Of a stretch of 58,374 bases of DNA, positions 1 to 10,959 are shown piece by piece. The notes under the pieces are model-generated. The model was not told the origin of the DNA. It searched no databases and saw nothing but the letters and a program-made list of their open reading frames with translations. The DNA is from an uncultured Alphaproteobacteria bacterium. Lineage in GTDB: Bacteria; Pseudomonadota; Alphaproteobacteria; RF32; CAG-239. Numbering within the stretch: position 1 is the first letter of the stretch; the number at the start of each line of letters is the position of its first letter. The translations under genes and the position numbers were made by a program. The stretch covers positions 1-58,374 of the forward strand of contig CASDOS010000025.1 in assembly GCA_949282205.1 (NCBI GenBank). The letters are read 5' to 3'.

Positions 1-37
1 TGGCTTGTTCTTCTTTACTAAATCTTATTTTGCTCAT
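1..37 (-). CDS. Start of IS transposase OrfA-like protein (partial)
   Basis: An ATG at 37 (minus strand) opens a frame reading MSKIRFSKEEQA before the contig ends. A good ribosome-binding site (AAGGAGA) lies about seven bases upstream. The basic, lysine-rich start suits the helix-turn-helix OrfA of an IS3-type transposase, but twelve residues cannot prove it. The identical frame starts at 58342 on the plus strand. Confidence 0.5.
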   Translation of the reverse strand, partial: MSKIRFSKEEQA

Positions 38-137
38 TCTTATCTCCTTTTGTGTGAGTTTAACAAAAAAATTCCCCTTTGAATATTTTTTTCAAAGGGG
101 ATTTCCTTTTTTCCTCCACTTTCTGGGGTACAGATCA
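1..137 (-). mobile_element. Left end of an IS3-like insertion sequence, cut by the contig edge
   Basis: The IS end is at about 137. Read on the minus strand it begins TGATCTGTACCCCAGAAAG, which resembles the ends of IS3-family elements (TGATCTTACCC in IS3 itself, from memory). Inside it is a hairpin (arms 73-83 and 91-101), placed where it could block transcription entering the element, and then the transposase start. Bases 5-137 are the exact reverse complement of 58242-58374, so the same element bounds both contig ends. The rest of the element lies outside the window, so the family call rests on the terminal sequence and the reading-frame start only. Confidence 0.7.
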
Positions 138-172
138 AAAAAGAGGTCTTTATTTTAAGAATCAGCAAAACA

Positions 173-1690
173 CTAATACGCTTCATTAATTAATTTAAGT
201 TCATCGTCAGACATCAACACAGGGTCTTTACCATGATTGAGGCTATACCCCTTAATAGCTTCATCTTTATTAAACAAGACCTTAGCCATTAAAGTTCCAT
301 CTTGATTATACGCATCCAGCATACCATGCTTTTTACCTTTTTCATAAGAAACTTCGCCCATAAGTTCGCCGGTTGGATAATAACGTTTAACTATCCCTTC
401 CTTTCTATTTTTGACATAAGGAATTTCATAAGACAAATTACCTTCCTCATCATAAACAAGTGTCAAACCGTCTAAGACACCATTAGTATAATTAGCGGTT
501 GATTTAACTTTTCCCGAATCATAAAATTCTTTATATTCGCCATTCAAGACATCATTAACAAAATTACTCTCGGAAACAACTTTACCATTTTCATCAAAGT
601 TTTTCTGAATACCCTCTTTTTTTCCATCTTTATAATAAGCCTCGACAGACAATTTACCATTTTCATCATAAAACTTAGCCACTCCGTTAGCAACGGCATC
701 AACATAAGTCATTTCCATTTTCAAGCCGGAAGTTTCATAATATTCACGTCCGATACCATTAACAATACCATTAACATAGGGCATCTCCGTTTTAACTTTT
801 CCGTCTTCAAAATACTCTGTTTCAACCCCATTTTTCATATCACTTTTATACTCAACGGCTAATTTGACCGAGCCATTTGAAAAATAAGCCCGCGCCAAAC
901 CATCTCGAACATTATTTTTATAATTAACAGTCAAATTAAGCTGGCCATCTTCCGTATAGAAAAATCCCTCTCCATCAATAACATCATCTTTATAAGGGAT
1001 TACCGCCGCCAAACCGCCGCTTTCGAAATAATTCTGCATATTACCGTTCTTTTTGCCAAATTCGTAACTCATCTGGGATTTAAGACGTCCGCTTTTATAA
1101 TAAATTAGCCGTTCACCGACAATAGCATCTCCGCTATAATTAAGTTTTTCCGCAATACTGCCATCATAAAAATAGACAGTAGCCTCGCCCTCTTTTTGCC
1201 CATCGGTATAATTATAGAGTTCTTTTAATTTACCGTCTTCATAATAAGACTTTGCAATTCCGTTTTTAACATCTGCATCATAAGATATTCTGTCTTTAAC
1301 TTGTCCATTTTTATAAAAAGAGCGCATCACTCCATTAATTTTCCCCCCGCGATAAGGAATTTTTTCTTTAAGATTACCATCATCATAATAAACAAGAGCC
1401 ATCCCCTCTAATTTTCCATTAACAAACGGCATATCAGCCTCTTTAATTCCCTGCTCATTAAAAAGGGCTCCTACACCATTTAACAAACCATCCGCATAAG
1501 GCATAACACTTTTTCTAACATTATTTTCATAAAAGAGCTCATAATTACCGGTAACCGGATCACCGTTAATATCATACAAGACACCATTAACCATGCGTGT
1601 ATCATCTTCTTTATAAGTATATGTAGCCCAAGCGTCATGGAAATTAAGCACCAAGCACCCCAAAAGCAAACAATAAAAACGAAACGACAT
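173..1690 (-). CDS. Secreted MORN/YwqK-type repeat protein
   Basis: This is a 505-residue protein made almost entirely of about 20 tandem repeats of 22-24 residues of the type YYEDGKLK-x-x-x-x-Y-x-x-G-x-x-x-G. This is the MORN-variant repeat of the YwqK antitoxin family. A signal peptide covers about residues 1-22 (hydrophobic stretch, then DAWA before TYTYKE), so it is probably periplasmic or at the cell surface. The ATG at 1690 is preferred over the in-frame codon at 1711 because AGGAG lies five bases before it. It stands alone behind the terminator of the upstream operon. The repeats suggest binding or a surface role. No catalytic motif is visible and the function is unknown. Confidence 0.75.
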   Translation of the reverse strand: MSFRFYCLLLGCLVLNFHDAWATYTYKEDDTRMVNGVLYDINGDPVTGNYELFYENNVRKSVMPYADGLLNGVGALFNEQGIKEADMPFVNGKLEGMALVYYDDGNLKEKIPYRGGKINGVMRSFYKNGQVKDRISYDADVKNGIAKSYYEDGKLKELYNYTDGQKEGEATVYFYDGSIAEKLNYSGDAIVGERLIYYKSGRLKSQMSYEFGKKNGNMQNYFESGGLAAVIPYKDDVIDGEGFFYTEDGQLNLTVNYKNNVRDGLARAYFSNGSVKLAVEYKSDMKNGVETEYFEDGKVKTEMPYVNGIVNGIGREYYETSGLKMEMTYVDAVANGVAKFYDENGKLSVEAYYKDGKKEGIQKNFDENGKVVSESNFVNDVLNGEYKEFYDSGKVKSTANYTNGVLDGLTLVYDEEGNLSYEIPYVKNRKEGIVKRYYPTGELMGEVSYEKGKKHGMLDAYNQDGTLMAKVLFNKDEAIKGYSLNHGKDPVLMSDDELKLINEAY

Positions 1691-1795
1691 AAGAGCTCCT
1701 ACGTTATACATCAGTTAACATAGTATAAAAGTAAACTACATCACTCAATATAATCAAGTAAAAAGATAGTTTTACCACATCATATACGCAACAAA

Positions 1796-1817
1796 AAATC
1801 CCCACAAAAGGGGATTT
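1796..1817 (-). terminator. Rho-independent terminator of the membrane-protein/autotransporter operon
   Basis: The hairpin AATCCCC-loop-GGGGATT is followed by a T-run on the minus strand. It sits about 18 bases beyond the stop of the gene at 1835-2569 and separates that operon from the MORN-repeat gene. Confidence 0.75.
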
Positions 1818-1834
1818 TCAGAAAATGAATTTAA

Positions 1835-2569
1835 TTATTTATTATCAGGTAACAAAATTTTAAGCGTCCCTATTAGAACAAGCACCAAAGCAATAGCAAA
1901 ACGCACCATTCCCGCCGTTGCCAAATTAAACATTAAATCCACCGCAAAAACCAACAGTTCAACACCAGCAACCGTAACTGCGCTCATTCTCATCAAAGAT
2001 GCAGTAGAAACCAGTTCTTTTCTTTTCAAGAATTTCAATATCAACGACATAAAGAGAACAATAAAACCGGCTTTAACGAGATATGTAATAAAGAAAAACA
2101 CTAACAGCAGCAAAACAACAATTGCAGAAACCGTACCTACAGCCCCATCAACTATTTCAGGAAAATTCTCCTTAGTAAATTCGCCGTCATGCAACTGAAT
2201 ACGCTTAATTTGATTAGGCGAAGACAAATAAACAACATCTTTAGTTATAAAGATACCAAATTCATTCATTGAAGGAGCTTTCGCCTCAACTCTTGTATCC
2301 AAGACAACTGAAAACAAATCCTCGGATTTTCCCTGTTGTCCCAAATCAATATCAATTTTTTTATAAGTATCAACCGGATAAACAACTTTACCATCTTCAA
2401 CAGTCAACGGCAAAAATTCATTAGCCACCAACATAATTTCGGGTTTCACTTCAGAATACGAATTTCTAAGAGAAATCGCCATTATCATTGTCACCAAAAC
2501 CGCCGTAGCTAATAAAAAGAGAGCTCCGATACCTTTTCCTTGCTTAATATATAAAACAAACTTTTCCAT
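1835..2569 (-). CDS. Multi-pass membrane protein of unknown function (DUF1189-like?)
   Basis: A 244-residue integral membrane protein. One hydrophobic segment lies near the N-terminus (about 15-35). A soluble, extracytoplasmic-looking domain of about 105 residues follows, then four close hydrophobic segments (about 145-240). The layout recalls DUF1189-type membrane proteins, but I cannot confirm this from motifs. It starts 17 bases after the autotransporter gene stops and shares its strand, so the two are probably co-transcribed. The terminator at 1796-1817 closes the unit. It may act in envelope biogenesis or export, inferred only from the neighbour. Confidence 0.6.
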   Translation of the reverse strand: MEKFVLYIKQGKGIGALFLLATAVLVTMIMAISLRNSYSEVKPEIMLVANEFLPLTVEDGKVVYPVDTYKKIDIDLGQQGKSEDLFSVVLDTRVEAKAPSMNEFGIFITKDVVYLSSPNQIKRIQLHDGEFTKENFPEIVDGAVGTVSAIVVLLLLVFFFITYLVKAGFIVLFMSLILKFLKRKELVSTASLMRMSAVTVAGVELLVFAVDLMFNLATAGMVRFAIALVLVLIGTLKILLPDNK

Positions 2570-2586
2570 AAATAAAATCCTCTCAT

Positions 2587-5500
2587 TTAAAATTTATATT
2601 GTACACCCGCATCAATCAAAAGACTTTTATCATGAGCTGTTTCTTTCTCAATATTTCCGTAAAGAGTAATATCTTTATAATTATAATTTACGCGAGCAGA
2701 TAAAACAGCTCTACCATCATCTGACTTGTGCGATAATTTATATTTACCGTCAAGAGCGGATATAGAAGCATCAAAACCATCATCTGGGTCAAGAAATTCC
2801 ACATAATAAACCCCTCCGATTTGAATTGTCAAATGACTATCATTATCAAAATCAACCTTTTTTGCCAAATAAGCGCCAAGACCGCCTTCTAAAGACAAAT
2901 CATTTTGACTATCGGTATGAATAGCACCTTCATTATCCCCCTCATCATAACCATCACTATAAACACCAAACAAGTTTAGCTCCGCCAACGGACTAAAAGT
3001 AAAACCGCCTCCCAAATTTAAGTTATAACGAATTTCATTACTGACACCATATTGATATTCATTAAAATCCGCAGAATATTTTTGTAAATCCGTCAAACGG
3101 TCATATGAACCATCCACATATCCCAAATACGCTTTAGAAAACCATTGTGTACCGTTTTTAAAATCATACCCGAGCGGTGCCCACACGCCAAAAATATTGG
3201 CATTCCGTTTAGAACCGTTATCATAATCACTGTCAAGTTTAGCGATACTTGCACCCAAACCATAAGTTACGCCATTATTAGCTTTATTTTTCAACATTCC
3301 ATAAGCAACATGAGCCTGTCCGTCTGTTCCCATAAGCGTTCCGTCGGCATCAGTTGAAATATCAACATATTTGTATCCGCCAATATAATTTTGATTAGGC
3401 TGGTTAAACAAATTATCATTAAACTGACGACTTAAATTACGATAAAGCAACGCATCTTCACGACGAAAATTCGGAAGCATATCCGTTCCTAAAAGATTAG
3501 CCGCTTTTTGATTAAGCGCATTTTTACTATCGGCTGTTTTTAAGCTATCAAAAATCTTACTGCCATTTCCGGCAATATAATTATTTTCGAGATAACCGGA
3601 AATATTCCCATCATCAATAATATCATTAAAATTTTGCCGTGTCATAACAACATCATATCCGCCATTTTGATTTTGCTGAGAATTCGCCACAAACATTGCC
3701 GATTTAGAATTCAAATTCAACTCATCAACATCATCCGCTTGCAAAGCACCCGTCAAGACATATTGATTATCAAAGCTACCTAAGACATTTTTTTCAGAAA
3801 CACTCATATCGCCTTTTAGGCTATCTGCAAAAAAGCGTCCTCCCTGCCCTAAAATAATTTCGCCACCTAAATCATTTAAGTCAACCGTAGTTTTTTTTGT
3901 TCCATCACCATAAATATCAATAGCCTCACCGGTTTGAGAAATATTATCAGAAGAACCGTTAAACATAATAGTACCGGAATTTTCAAGTTGAGCACCATTT
4001 TCCAGATAAACCCCCGTACCATTTTCCGCACCAGTAATTTTAATAGTTCCGGTATTTGTAACATACGAACCGCTTTCTGCATAAATACCATACGCTGTGC
4101 CACCGATTTCACCATTAGGATTATAAGTCTGTCCAGTTTCTTCATCTTCATAGGCTTGACGATAAATATTAATCGTCCCGCTATTTATGATATTCGAATT
4201 AGCCCCGCCATATATACCAACAACAGTACCATTCCCCAAGTTATTAATATTAATTTCACCAGAATTTTCGATAGAGCTCCCCTGACCGCCACGAAGTCCT
4301 GTTGTAACACCGTCACCGGTATTAACGATATTAATAACCGAACGTGCACCATCATTTGAAATATTTCCTATACTAGCAGATGTCCCGTCATTTCCCCCCT
4401 GAGTATACATACCATAAACATCACCATTTCCTAAATTAACAATATTTATCAAACCCTCAGCAACACCTATGGGTTTACCTTCACCATCTACTGCACCTTG
4501 ATGAATAGCATTTTGCAGTTCAACTCCCCCATACATACCATAAACATTTCCATTTCCAACATTATGAATATTGATTATGCCAGATGCTGTTGAAGCTCCT
4601 TGTGTTGGTCCCACACCATCCCAATAAACAACAGAATTATAAGCAAACCAATTGCGCAACATTCCATCGCCATCTTCCGGCTGTCCCACTCCGGGAATTC
4701 CATCGGGACTAACAGCCAGCCCATAAACATTTCCATCGCCAGTACTATACAAATTGATACTGCCTTTAACCTCTCCGCCACCATCATAAGAAATGCTATT
4801 GGTAGCATTAGTATACCCACTTAAGCCATAAATATCTCCATCGCTATGGATAGTAATATTTCCCTCAGCTTTACTGCCAGCGAAATTAGTTCTGGCATTA
4901 TAAGCGCGAACATCCCCATAAACACCTATAACACTTCCGCCACCTTTATTATTTATTTCGAGATTACCATAAGCAGTTCCGCCAAATTCACCCAAAGCAA
5001 CATATGCCTCTTTCAAGAAAGAAATATCCTCGACATGAGAATAAATACCAAACACATTTCCCTTTCCCTCATTATTAATAACAATATCGCCTGTCCCGAC
5101 ATTTCCAGCCTCAATAACATCAGCATTTCTGATATTACCAAAGCCATAAATTCCATAGACATTACCATTTCCTTTATTATCAATAGAAACAAGAGCCTCA
5201 TTATCAGGATGCTCTAAATCCGAATAGAGATTATAAACATCTTCTTCTTCAGAATAAATACCATAAACATCATCATCATTGTTATTATCAATATCAATGT
5301 CATCGGCAACACAATTATTTCCAACCAGATGTGTATTTTCAGGACAAATAATATCAACACACTTAGAACCATCCCATCTCTGACCGGTAGGACAAGAAAT
5401 ATCAACACACACGCCATCAACAAGTTCTTGTCCGTTTGGGCAGGGGTTTGAACTTCCGGATGAAGAACCGCCACCACTACCACTATCTGCCAACAAAGCG

Positions 5501-5931
5501 ACAGCCGCCGCTGTTCCGGCCAAAGCCGTTCCGGCGATTAGATATTTTTTAGAAGTATCGGAATCTGATAAATTTGCCCCATAATTAGGATGAGAAGCCA
5601 CGGCATCATATCTCTGCGCCAAATCTCGCGCATATGCAGGATTAACTTTCTGCATACACTCATGACTTTCATCAGCACCTAAATTACGCAAACGACTATA
5701 AGCCGGATAATCATTATAAGCGGCAGCATAGCACAAAGCCGTATAACCATTAGGAGAAACGGAATCTATTTTATAACCTTTTTTCAGATAATTTTTAATA
5801 GCAATTATATTTGCCTGCTTAGCATTTTGATATGCAAACCCCGCAAAAGAGAGCGCTTTAGCCTCATTAACCGCACAAAAAAGAAATAAAAATAAAGCAT
5901 TAACGCCAAAAATACGTCTGAGCAGTCCCAT
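2587..5931 (-). CDS. Autotransporter (type Va-like) with ankyrin-like and Cys-rich N-terminal segments
   Basis: A 1114-residue surface protein. In order it shows a signal peptide (about 1-26, ending EAKA); a segment resembling one or two ankyrin repeats (about 55-95, NGYTALCYAA); a hydrophobic Gly/Ala stretch with a GSGGGSSSGSS linker; three Cys-rich units of the form CP-x-G-x-x-W/L-x-x-x-x-C-V; a long passenger of about 25-residue repeats centred on GNGNVYGIYG, suited to a beta-helix; and a C-terminal beta-barrel of about 270 residues ending in the typical aromatic terminus (QYKF). The start is the ATG at 5931, with AGGA eight bases upstream; the TTG at 5937 is too close to that motif. Family knowledge: the barrel inserts in the outer membrane and exposes the passenger. 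The ligand is unknown. Confidence 0.85.
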   Translation of the reverse strand: MGLLRRIFGVNALFLFLFCAVNEAKALSFAGFAYQNAKQANIIAIKNYLKKGYKIDSVSPNGYTALCYAAAYNDYPAYSRLRNLGADESHECMQKVNPAYARDLAQRYDAVASHPNYGANLSDSDTSKKYLIAGTALAGTAAAVALLADSGSGGGSSSGSSNPCPNGQELVDGVCVDISCPTGQRWDGSKCVDIICPENTHLVGNNCVADDIDIDNNNDDDVYGIYSEEEDVYNLYSDLEHPDNEALVSIDNKGNGNVYGIYGFGNIRNADVIEAGNVGTGDIVINNEGKGNVFGIYSHVEDISFLKEAYVALGEFGGTAYGNLEINNKGGGSVIGVYGDVRAYNARTNFAGSKAEGNITIHSDGDIYGLSGYTNATNSISYDGGGEVKGSINLYSTGDGNVYGLAVSPDGIPGVGQPEDGDGMLRNWFAYNSVVYWDGVGPTQGASTASGIINIHNVGNGNVYGMYGGVELQNAIHQGAVDGEGKPIGVAEGLINIVNLGNGDVYGMYTQGGNDGTSASIGNISNDGARSVINIVNTGDGVTTGLRGGQGSSIENSGEININNLGNGTVVGIYGGANSNIINSGTINIYRQAYEDEETGQTYNPNGEIGGTAYGIYAESGSYVTNTGTIKITGAENGTGVYLENGAQLENSGTIMFNGSSDNISQTGEAIDIYGDGTKKTTVDLNDLGGEIILGQGGRFFADSLKGDMSVSEKNVLGSFDNQYVLTGALQADDVDELNLNSKSAMFVANSQQNQNGGYDVVMTRQNFNDIIDDGNISGYLENNYIAGNGSKIFDSLKTADSKNALNQKAANLLGTDMLPNFRREDALLYRNLSRQFNDNLFNQPNQNYIGGYKYVDISTDADGTLMGTDGQAHVAYGMLKNKANNGVTYGLGASIAKLDSDYDNGSKRNANIFGVWAPLGYDFKNGTQWFSKAYLGYVDGSYDRLTDLQKYSADFNEYQYGVSNEIRYNLNLGGGFTFSPLAELNLFGVYSDGYDEGDNEGAIHTDSQNDLSLEGGLGAYLAKKVDFDNDSHLTIQIGGVYYVEFLDPDDGFDASISALDGKYKLSHKSDDGRAVLSARVNYNYKDITLYGNIEKETAHDKSLLIDAGVQYKF

Positions 5932-6005
5932 TTCCAATATCCTAAAAAAAACACCTGTTGTGCATTAGGATAACAAACAAACATTAAAAATCAGTTTAAA
6001 CAGCA

Positions 6006-6033
6006 AAACAGCCGGAATAAAATCCGGCTGTTT
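6006..6033 (-). terminator. Terminator after groEL
   Basis: A perfect 10-bp stem (AAACAGCCGG and its complement) with an 8-base loop. T-rich sequence follows on the minus strand, beginning about 20 bases past the groEL stop. A/T runs on both sides mean it may also stop transcription from the other direction. Confidence 0.8.
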
Positions 6034-6052
6034 AAATAAGTAAGCTGGCTAA

Positions 6053-7714
<1,662 letters not shown>

Positions 7715-7718
7715 CTAA

Positions 7719-8009
7719 TTATCTTTCCACAACAGCCAAAATATCGCCCTCTTTAATAATCAAATGAGGTTCGCCATCAATTTTAACTTCAGTTCCGGAC
7801 CATTTGCTAAACAAGATATGGTCACCGACTTTAACACTCATAGGCAAGATTTTGCCGTCAGGAGTTCTCGGTCCCTCACCTGCGGCAATAACAACTCCCT
7901 CGCTTGGTTTTTCTTTAGCTGTATCAGGCAGGATAATACCACCTGCGGTTTTATTTTCTTCTTCGACGCGTTTAATTAAAACGTTTTCGCGTAAAGGCTT
8001 TACTTGCAT
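7719..8009 (-). CDS. groES: Co-chaperonin GroES (Hsp10)
   Basis: A 96-residue lid of the GroEL chamber, normal length. The family pattern is clear: [12 protein letters not shown] near the start, the mobile loop [15 protein letters not shown], and [15 protein letters not shown] later. GGGAG lies eight bases before the ATG. The 90 bases upstream contain no CIRCE operator (TTAGCACTC-N9-GAGTGCTAA). A weak sigma70-like pair (TTGATT-N17-TAACTA) can be drawn on the minus strand at about 8060-8090 but is not convincing. Confidence 0.98.
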   Translation of the reverse strand: MQVKPLRENVLIKRVEEENKTAGGIILPDTAKEKPSEGVVIAAGEGPRTPDGKILPMSVKVGDHILFSKWSGTEVKIDGEPHLIIKEGDILAVVER

Positions 8010-8100
8010 TTAAATTACTCCCATAAAATAGGTTATATTAAAACTAATAGGTTAGTTAGTGTTTAGTTTTCACAAAATCAAGCCTCAAACAAAGATTTTA

Positions 8101-9114
8101 TCATTTTTTTATATTTTTAAAGAGCGCATCAAACATTTCTGCGATTTTGGTATTAGAAAAGTTCTTCAAAGTAATTTCCCGAGCCTTTTGAGCCATTATT
8201 GCACGTTCATCGGGATGCGCCAAATAATACTCTAATTTTTCTTTAAATTCATAATAATCTTTATAAGTTGCGACAGTATCGCCATAAGCATCTTCAATTT
8301 CGGACAAATAATCGGTAAGCACAAATCCTCCCGAAGCTGTCACATCAAAAATCCGATTAGAAATAAAGCCATAATAGCTCATATCCTCACGATGATCATT
8401 AAGTACGATATCGGCACTTGCATAATAGCGATACAAATCATCATTTTCAATAAAACCGCCTTTCAAGACATCCGGTTGCAAAGTTTTCTCCCAAAACTTA
8501 CCGAACACGCTTAAATTTGCCCCCGCCAAAACGGCATAATCAACACTTTTACGACCAAACCCTGTATGATCAGAACCGACAAACAACACCGCATACGCCT
8601 TATCCATTTCTTTAGCCGTAGGTTTAAATCTATCGGGATTCGTAAATTGCGGAATATAAGTGGACATAGCACCGGTCGGAGCCACCACATCCTCAATAAA
8701 TTTTTTAGAAGCACAAGCCACCACATCAACTTCGTTTAATATTTCAGGATGCAAACCTTCCACATAATAGAGATAGAGAACACGTTTACGCCCGTCGTCT
8801 TTATCTTCAGCATCTGGCAAATGCTCAAAATTATAGTACCCCTTAAAATAAATCACATTGCCGATATTACCCAGCTTTAAGTCTTCATAATTTTCCCGAA
8901 ATCTATATTCAACATGGTAGCCCAATTTTTGTAACGCTTGTTTTAAATCTTCCGCCAAGAAAAAATCTCCGTCTTTTTGATAATAATAAGGAGATGAAGC
9001 CCGTTCTGAAGATGGCAGAACTATCGCAATTTTAGAATAATCTAAGCGATTTAAAAACAAAAAAGCTCCCACGAGCATTAAAACTAAAACAACCAAAACG
9101 GCAATTTTCTTCAT
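8101..9114 (-). CDS. Membrane-anchored glycosyltransferase (GT1/CgeB-like)
   Basis: A 337-residue protein with one N-terminal hydrophobic anchor (about 3-22), then a soluble domain. The C-terminal half carries the pattern of the glycosyltransferase group 1 family (Glyco_trans_1_2): DDLYRYYASADIVLNDHRED, then ISNRIFDVTASGGFVLTDYL and a closing helix (AHPDERAIMAQKARE). It probably transfers a nucleotide-activated sugar to an envelope glycan; the acceptor cannot be read. The ATG at 9114 is preferred over TTG at 9117 because GGGAG lies seven bases upstream. It is divergent from the ABC operon at 9199, with the promoter region between them. Confidence 0.75.
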   Translation of the reverse strand: MKKIAVLVVLVLMLVGAFLFLNRLDYSKIAIVLPSSERASSPYYYQKDGDFFLAEDLKQALQKLGYHVEYRFRENYEDLKLGNIGNVIYFKGYYNFEHLPDAEDKDDGRKRVLYLYYVEGLHPEILNEVDVVACASKKFIEDVVAPTGAMSTYIPQFTNPDRFKPTAKEMDKAYAVLFVGSDHTGFGRKSVDYAVLAGANLSVFGKFWEKTLQPDVLKGGFIENDDLYRYYASADIVLNDHREDMSYYGFISNRIFDVTASGGFVLTDYLSEIEDAYGDTVATYKDYYEFKEKLEYYLAHPDERAIMAQKAREITLKNFSNTKIAEMFDALFKNIKK

Positions 9115-9138
9115 CAAACAGCTCCCTTTATTCTTTAC

Positions 9139-9166
9139 TTGACAAAAATATTTTTTTAACTAATAT
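9139..9166 (+). promoter_or_regulatory. Sigma70-type promoter of the triple ABC operon
   Basis: TTGACA (9139-9144), a 16-base spacer, then TAATAT (9161-9166), 32 bases before the first ABC gene start at 9199. It is the strongest promoter-like pair in the divergent intergenic region. Confidence 0.6.
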
Positions 9167-9198
9167 ACACACATCTTAAATTTTTAAGGCTATTTATT

Positions 9199-10959
9199 AT
9201 GGATATTAGAACGCTTATATTAAAAAATCTTAAAAAATGTAAAAAACTGTTTATTCTTTTTTGCATTACCTTCATTTTGACCTGCATCATTTTACCATTA
9301 GAAACATGGCTTATCAGCCGCCTTGTCGGTTGCTTTGAAATAAAAAACACAACCGAAGCGCTCAATCAATGTTTCACAATTTTATTGATACTAGTTGGAT
9401 ATTACCTTATACGCGCCCTCATAAACGGCTACTACGCCACATATATAAAAGACGCCTTTTCCCAAACATTTTTAAGTCACTTAGTAACAGACATCTTCAC
9501 CAAAATTCATGCTCATTCTGTACGTTACTTTGATGATGAAATGAGCGGTCGCGTATCATCAGCGCTAACAGGATTATGCCAGAGTTTAACCAATTTATTC
9601 ACCGATACTTGCTTTTTACTCATTCGTCCAATAGGAATTTTAATTATATCATATTCCATCATTGCCACCTTTAGTCCATCACTAAGCACCCTGTTATTTG
9701 CGATAAACATTCCTTACTTTTTCGCCGTATATAAAGTAAATCGCCACTTTTTTGATTTAGGCCGAAATCGTGTAAATTATGAAAATATAGCCAGAGGCAT
9801 TTTAGTAGACAGCATTGCCAATGCCAATTTAGTCAAATACAGCGGATCATTTTTCAGCGAACAACTTTATTTTTACAAAAACTTAAAACAAGCCCTTTTA
9901 CGCATAGCCGAACAAGGACGTTATCAAATTGTTTCGCGTTTTGCCTTTCATGCAATAGATACCGTATTCTTAACCTCCGGAATCTTTTTAATCTTATATT
10001 TTGCTCACAAAGACAATATCGCTTTGGATAATCTTTTTTACGTTTACACCACTTTAGTCAACCTCGTTCTGGCCACCATGGGTATAAACAACTACTGCCA
10101 ATTTATATCTGATCAGCTGGGAGGAATTCGCGCCAATTTTTCAACCCTAAATCAGCCCATTGATATCAAGGAAAAAGAAGACGCCATAAACATACGCCCC
10201 ACCAAAGCGGAAATAACCTTCAAAGATGTAAATTTTTCTTACATCGAAGGCAAACCGATATTTGAAAACCTAAATCTGCATATCAAAGCCGGAGAAAAGA
10301 TTGGAGTAGTCGGACATTCCGGCTCAGGAAAATCCACTTTGATTAACTTATTACTTCGCGCTTATGATGTAGACAGCGGAGAAATATTGCTAAACAAAAC
10401 AAATATCAAAGACTTAACTTTCCGCTCTCACCACAAAAACATTGCCGTTATCTCACAAGATACCGCCTTGTTTAACCGCAGTATCTTGGAAAATTTGCGT
10501 ATAACCAATTCACAAGCGAGCGAAGAGCAAATCCGCCAAGCCGCTCAATTAGCGCAAATTGATAAGACCATAATGAATTTACCGCACGGATACAACAGCG
10601 TCGTCGGTGAAAGAGGAACAATGCTTTCCGGTGGCGAAAGACAGCGTATAGCTATTGCCCGCGCTATTTTACAAAATGCTCCGATTTTAATTTTAGACGA
10701 GGCAACATCTGCCTTAGATAGTGAAGCGGAAATAATGATAGAAAAGGCGTTACAAAACATCATCAAAGATAAAACCGTTATCGCCATTGCTCACCGTTTA
10801 TCAACCTTAAGAAGCATGGATAGAATAATCGTCTTAGAAAATGGCAAGATAATTGAAGAAGGTTCCATTGATGAACTACTCAAAAACAAATCCGGTACAT
10901 TCCATAAACTTTATCAACTTCAAAATAATGGCTATCTTTCTTATGGAGAAAAAGTATGA
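9199..10959 (+). CDS. ABC exporter half-transporter 1 (type-1 TMD + NBD)
   Basis: A 586-residue MsbA/LmrA-like half-transporter. The N-terminal about 310 residues hold about six membrane segments. The nucleotide-binding domain shows Walker A GHSGSGKST (about 372-380), signature LSGGERQRIAIARAI (about 476), Walker B ILILDEATSALD (about 496-507) and the H-loop histidine in AIAHRLSTL. It probably forms homo- or heterodimers and exports a lipid, peptide or drug. No peptidase domain is present and the substrate is unknown. It overlaps the next gene by four bases (ATGA), indicating translational coupling. It is clearly related to, but more divergent than, the two copies downstream. Confidence 0.92.
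   Translation: MDIRTLILKNLKKCKKLFILFCITFILTCIILPLETWLISRLVGCFEIKNTTEALNQCFTILLILVGYYLIRALINGYYATYIKDAFSQTFLSHLVTDIFTKIHAHSVRYFDDEMSGRVSSALTGLCQSLTNLFTDTCFLLIRPIGILIISYSIIATFSPSLSTLLFAINIPYFFAVYKVNRHFFDLGRNRVNYENIARGILVDSIANANLVKYSGSFFSEQLYFYKNLKQALLRIAEQGRYQIVSRFAFHAIDTVFLTSGIFLILYFAHKDNIALDNLFYVYTTLVNLVLATMGINNYCQFISDQLGGIRANFSTLNQPIDIKEKEDAINIRPTKAEITFKDVNFSYIEGKPIFENLNLHIKAGEKIGVVGHSGSGKSTLINLLLRAYDVDSGEILLNKTNIKDLTFRSHHKNIAVISQDTALFNRSILENLRITNSQASEEQIRQAAQLAQIDKTIMNLPHGYNSVVGERGTMLSGGERQRIAIARAILQNAPILILDEATSALDSEAEIMIEKALQNIIKDKTVIAIAHRLSTLRSMDRIIVLENGKIIEEGSIDELLKNKSGTFHKLYQLQNNGYLSYGEKV

Noticed and set aside
173..1690. Tandem DNA repeats in the MORN gene as a microsatellite or phase-variable tract
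   Set aside because: The repeats are conserved at the protein level but diverged in DNA, and no homopolymer or short-unit slippage tract is seen.
3145..5483. Several frames of 60-140 codons on both strands within the autotransporter
   Set aside because: Shadows of the repetitive passenger gene; no start signals and no protein-like composition.
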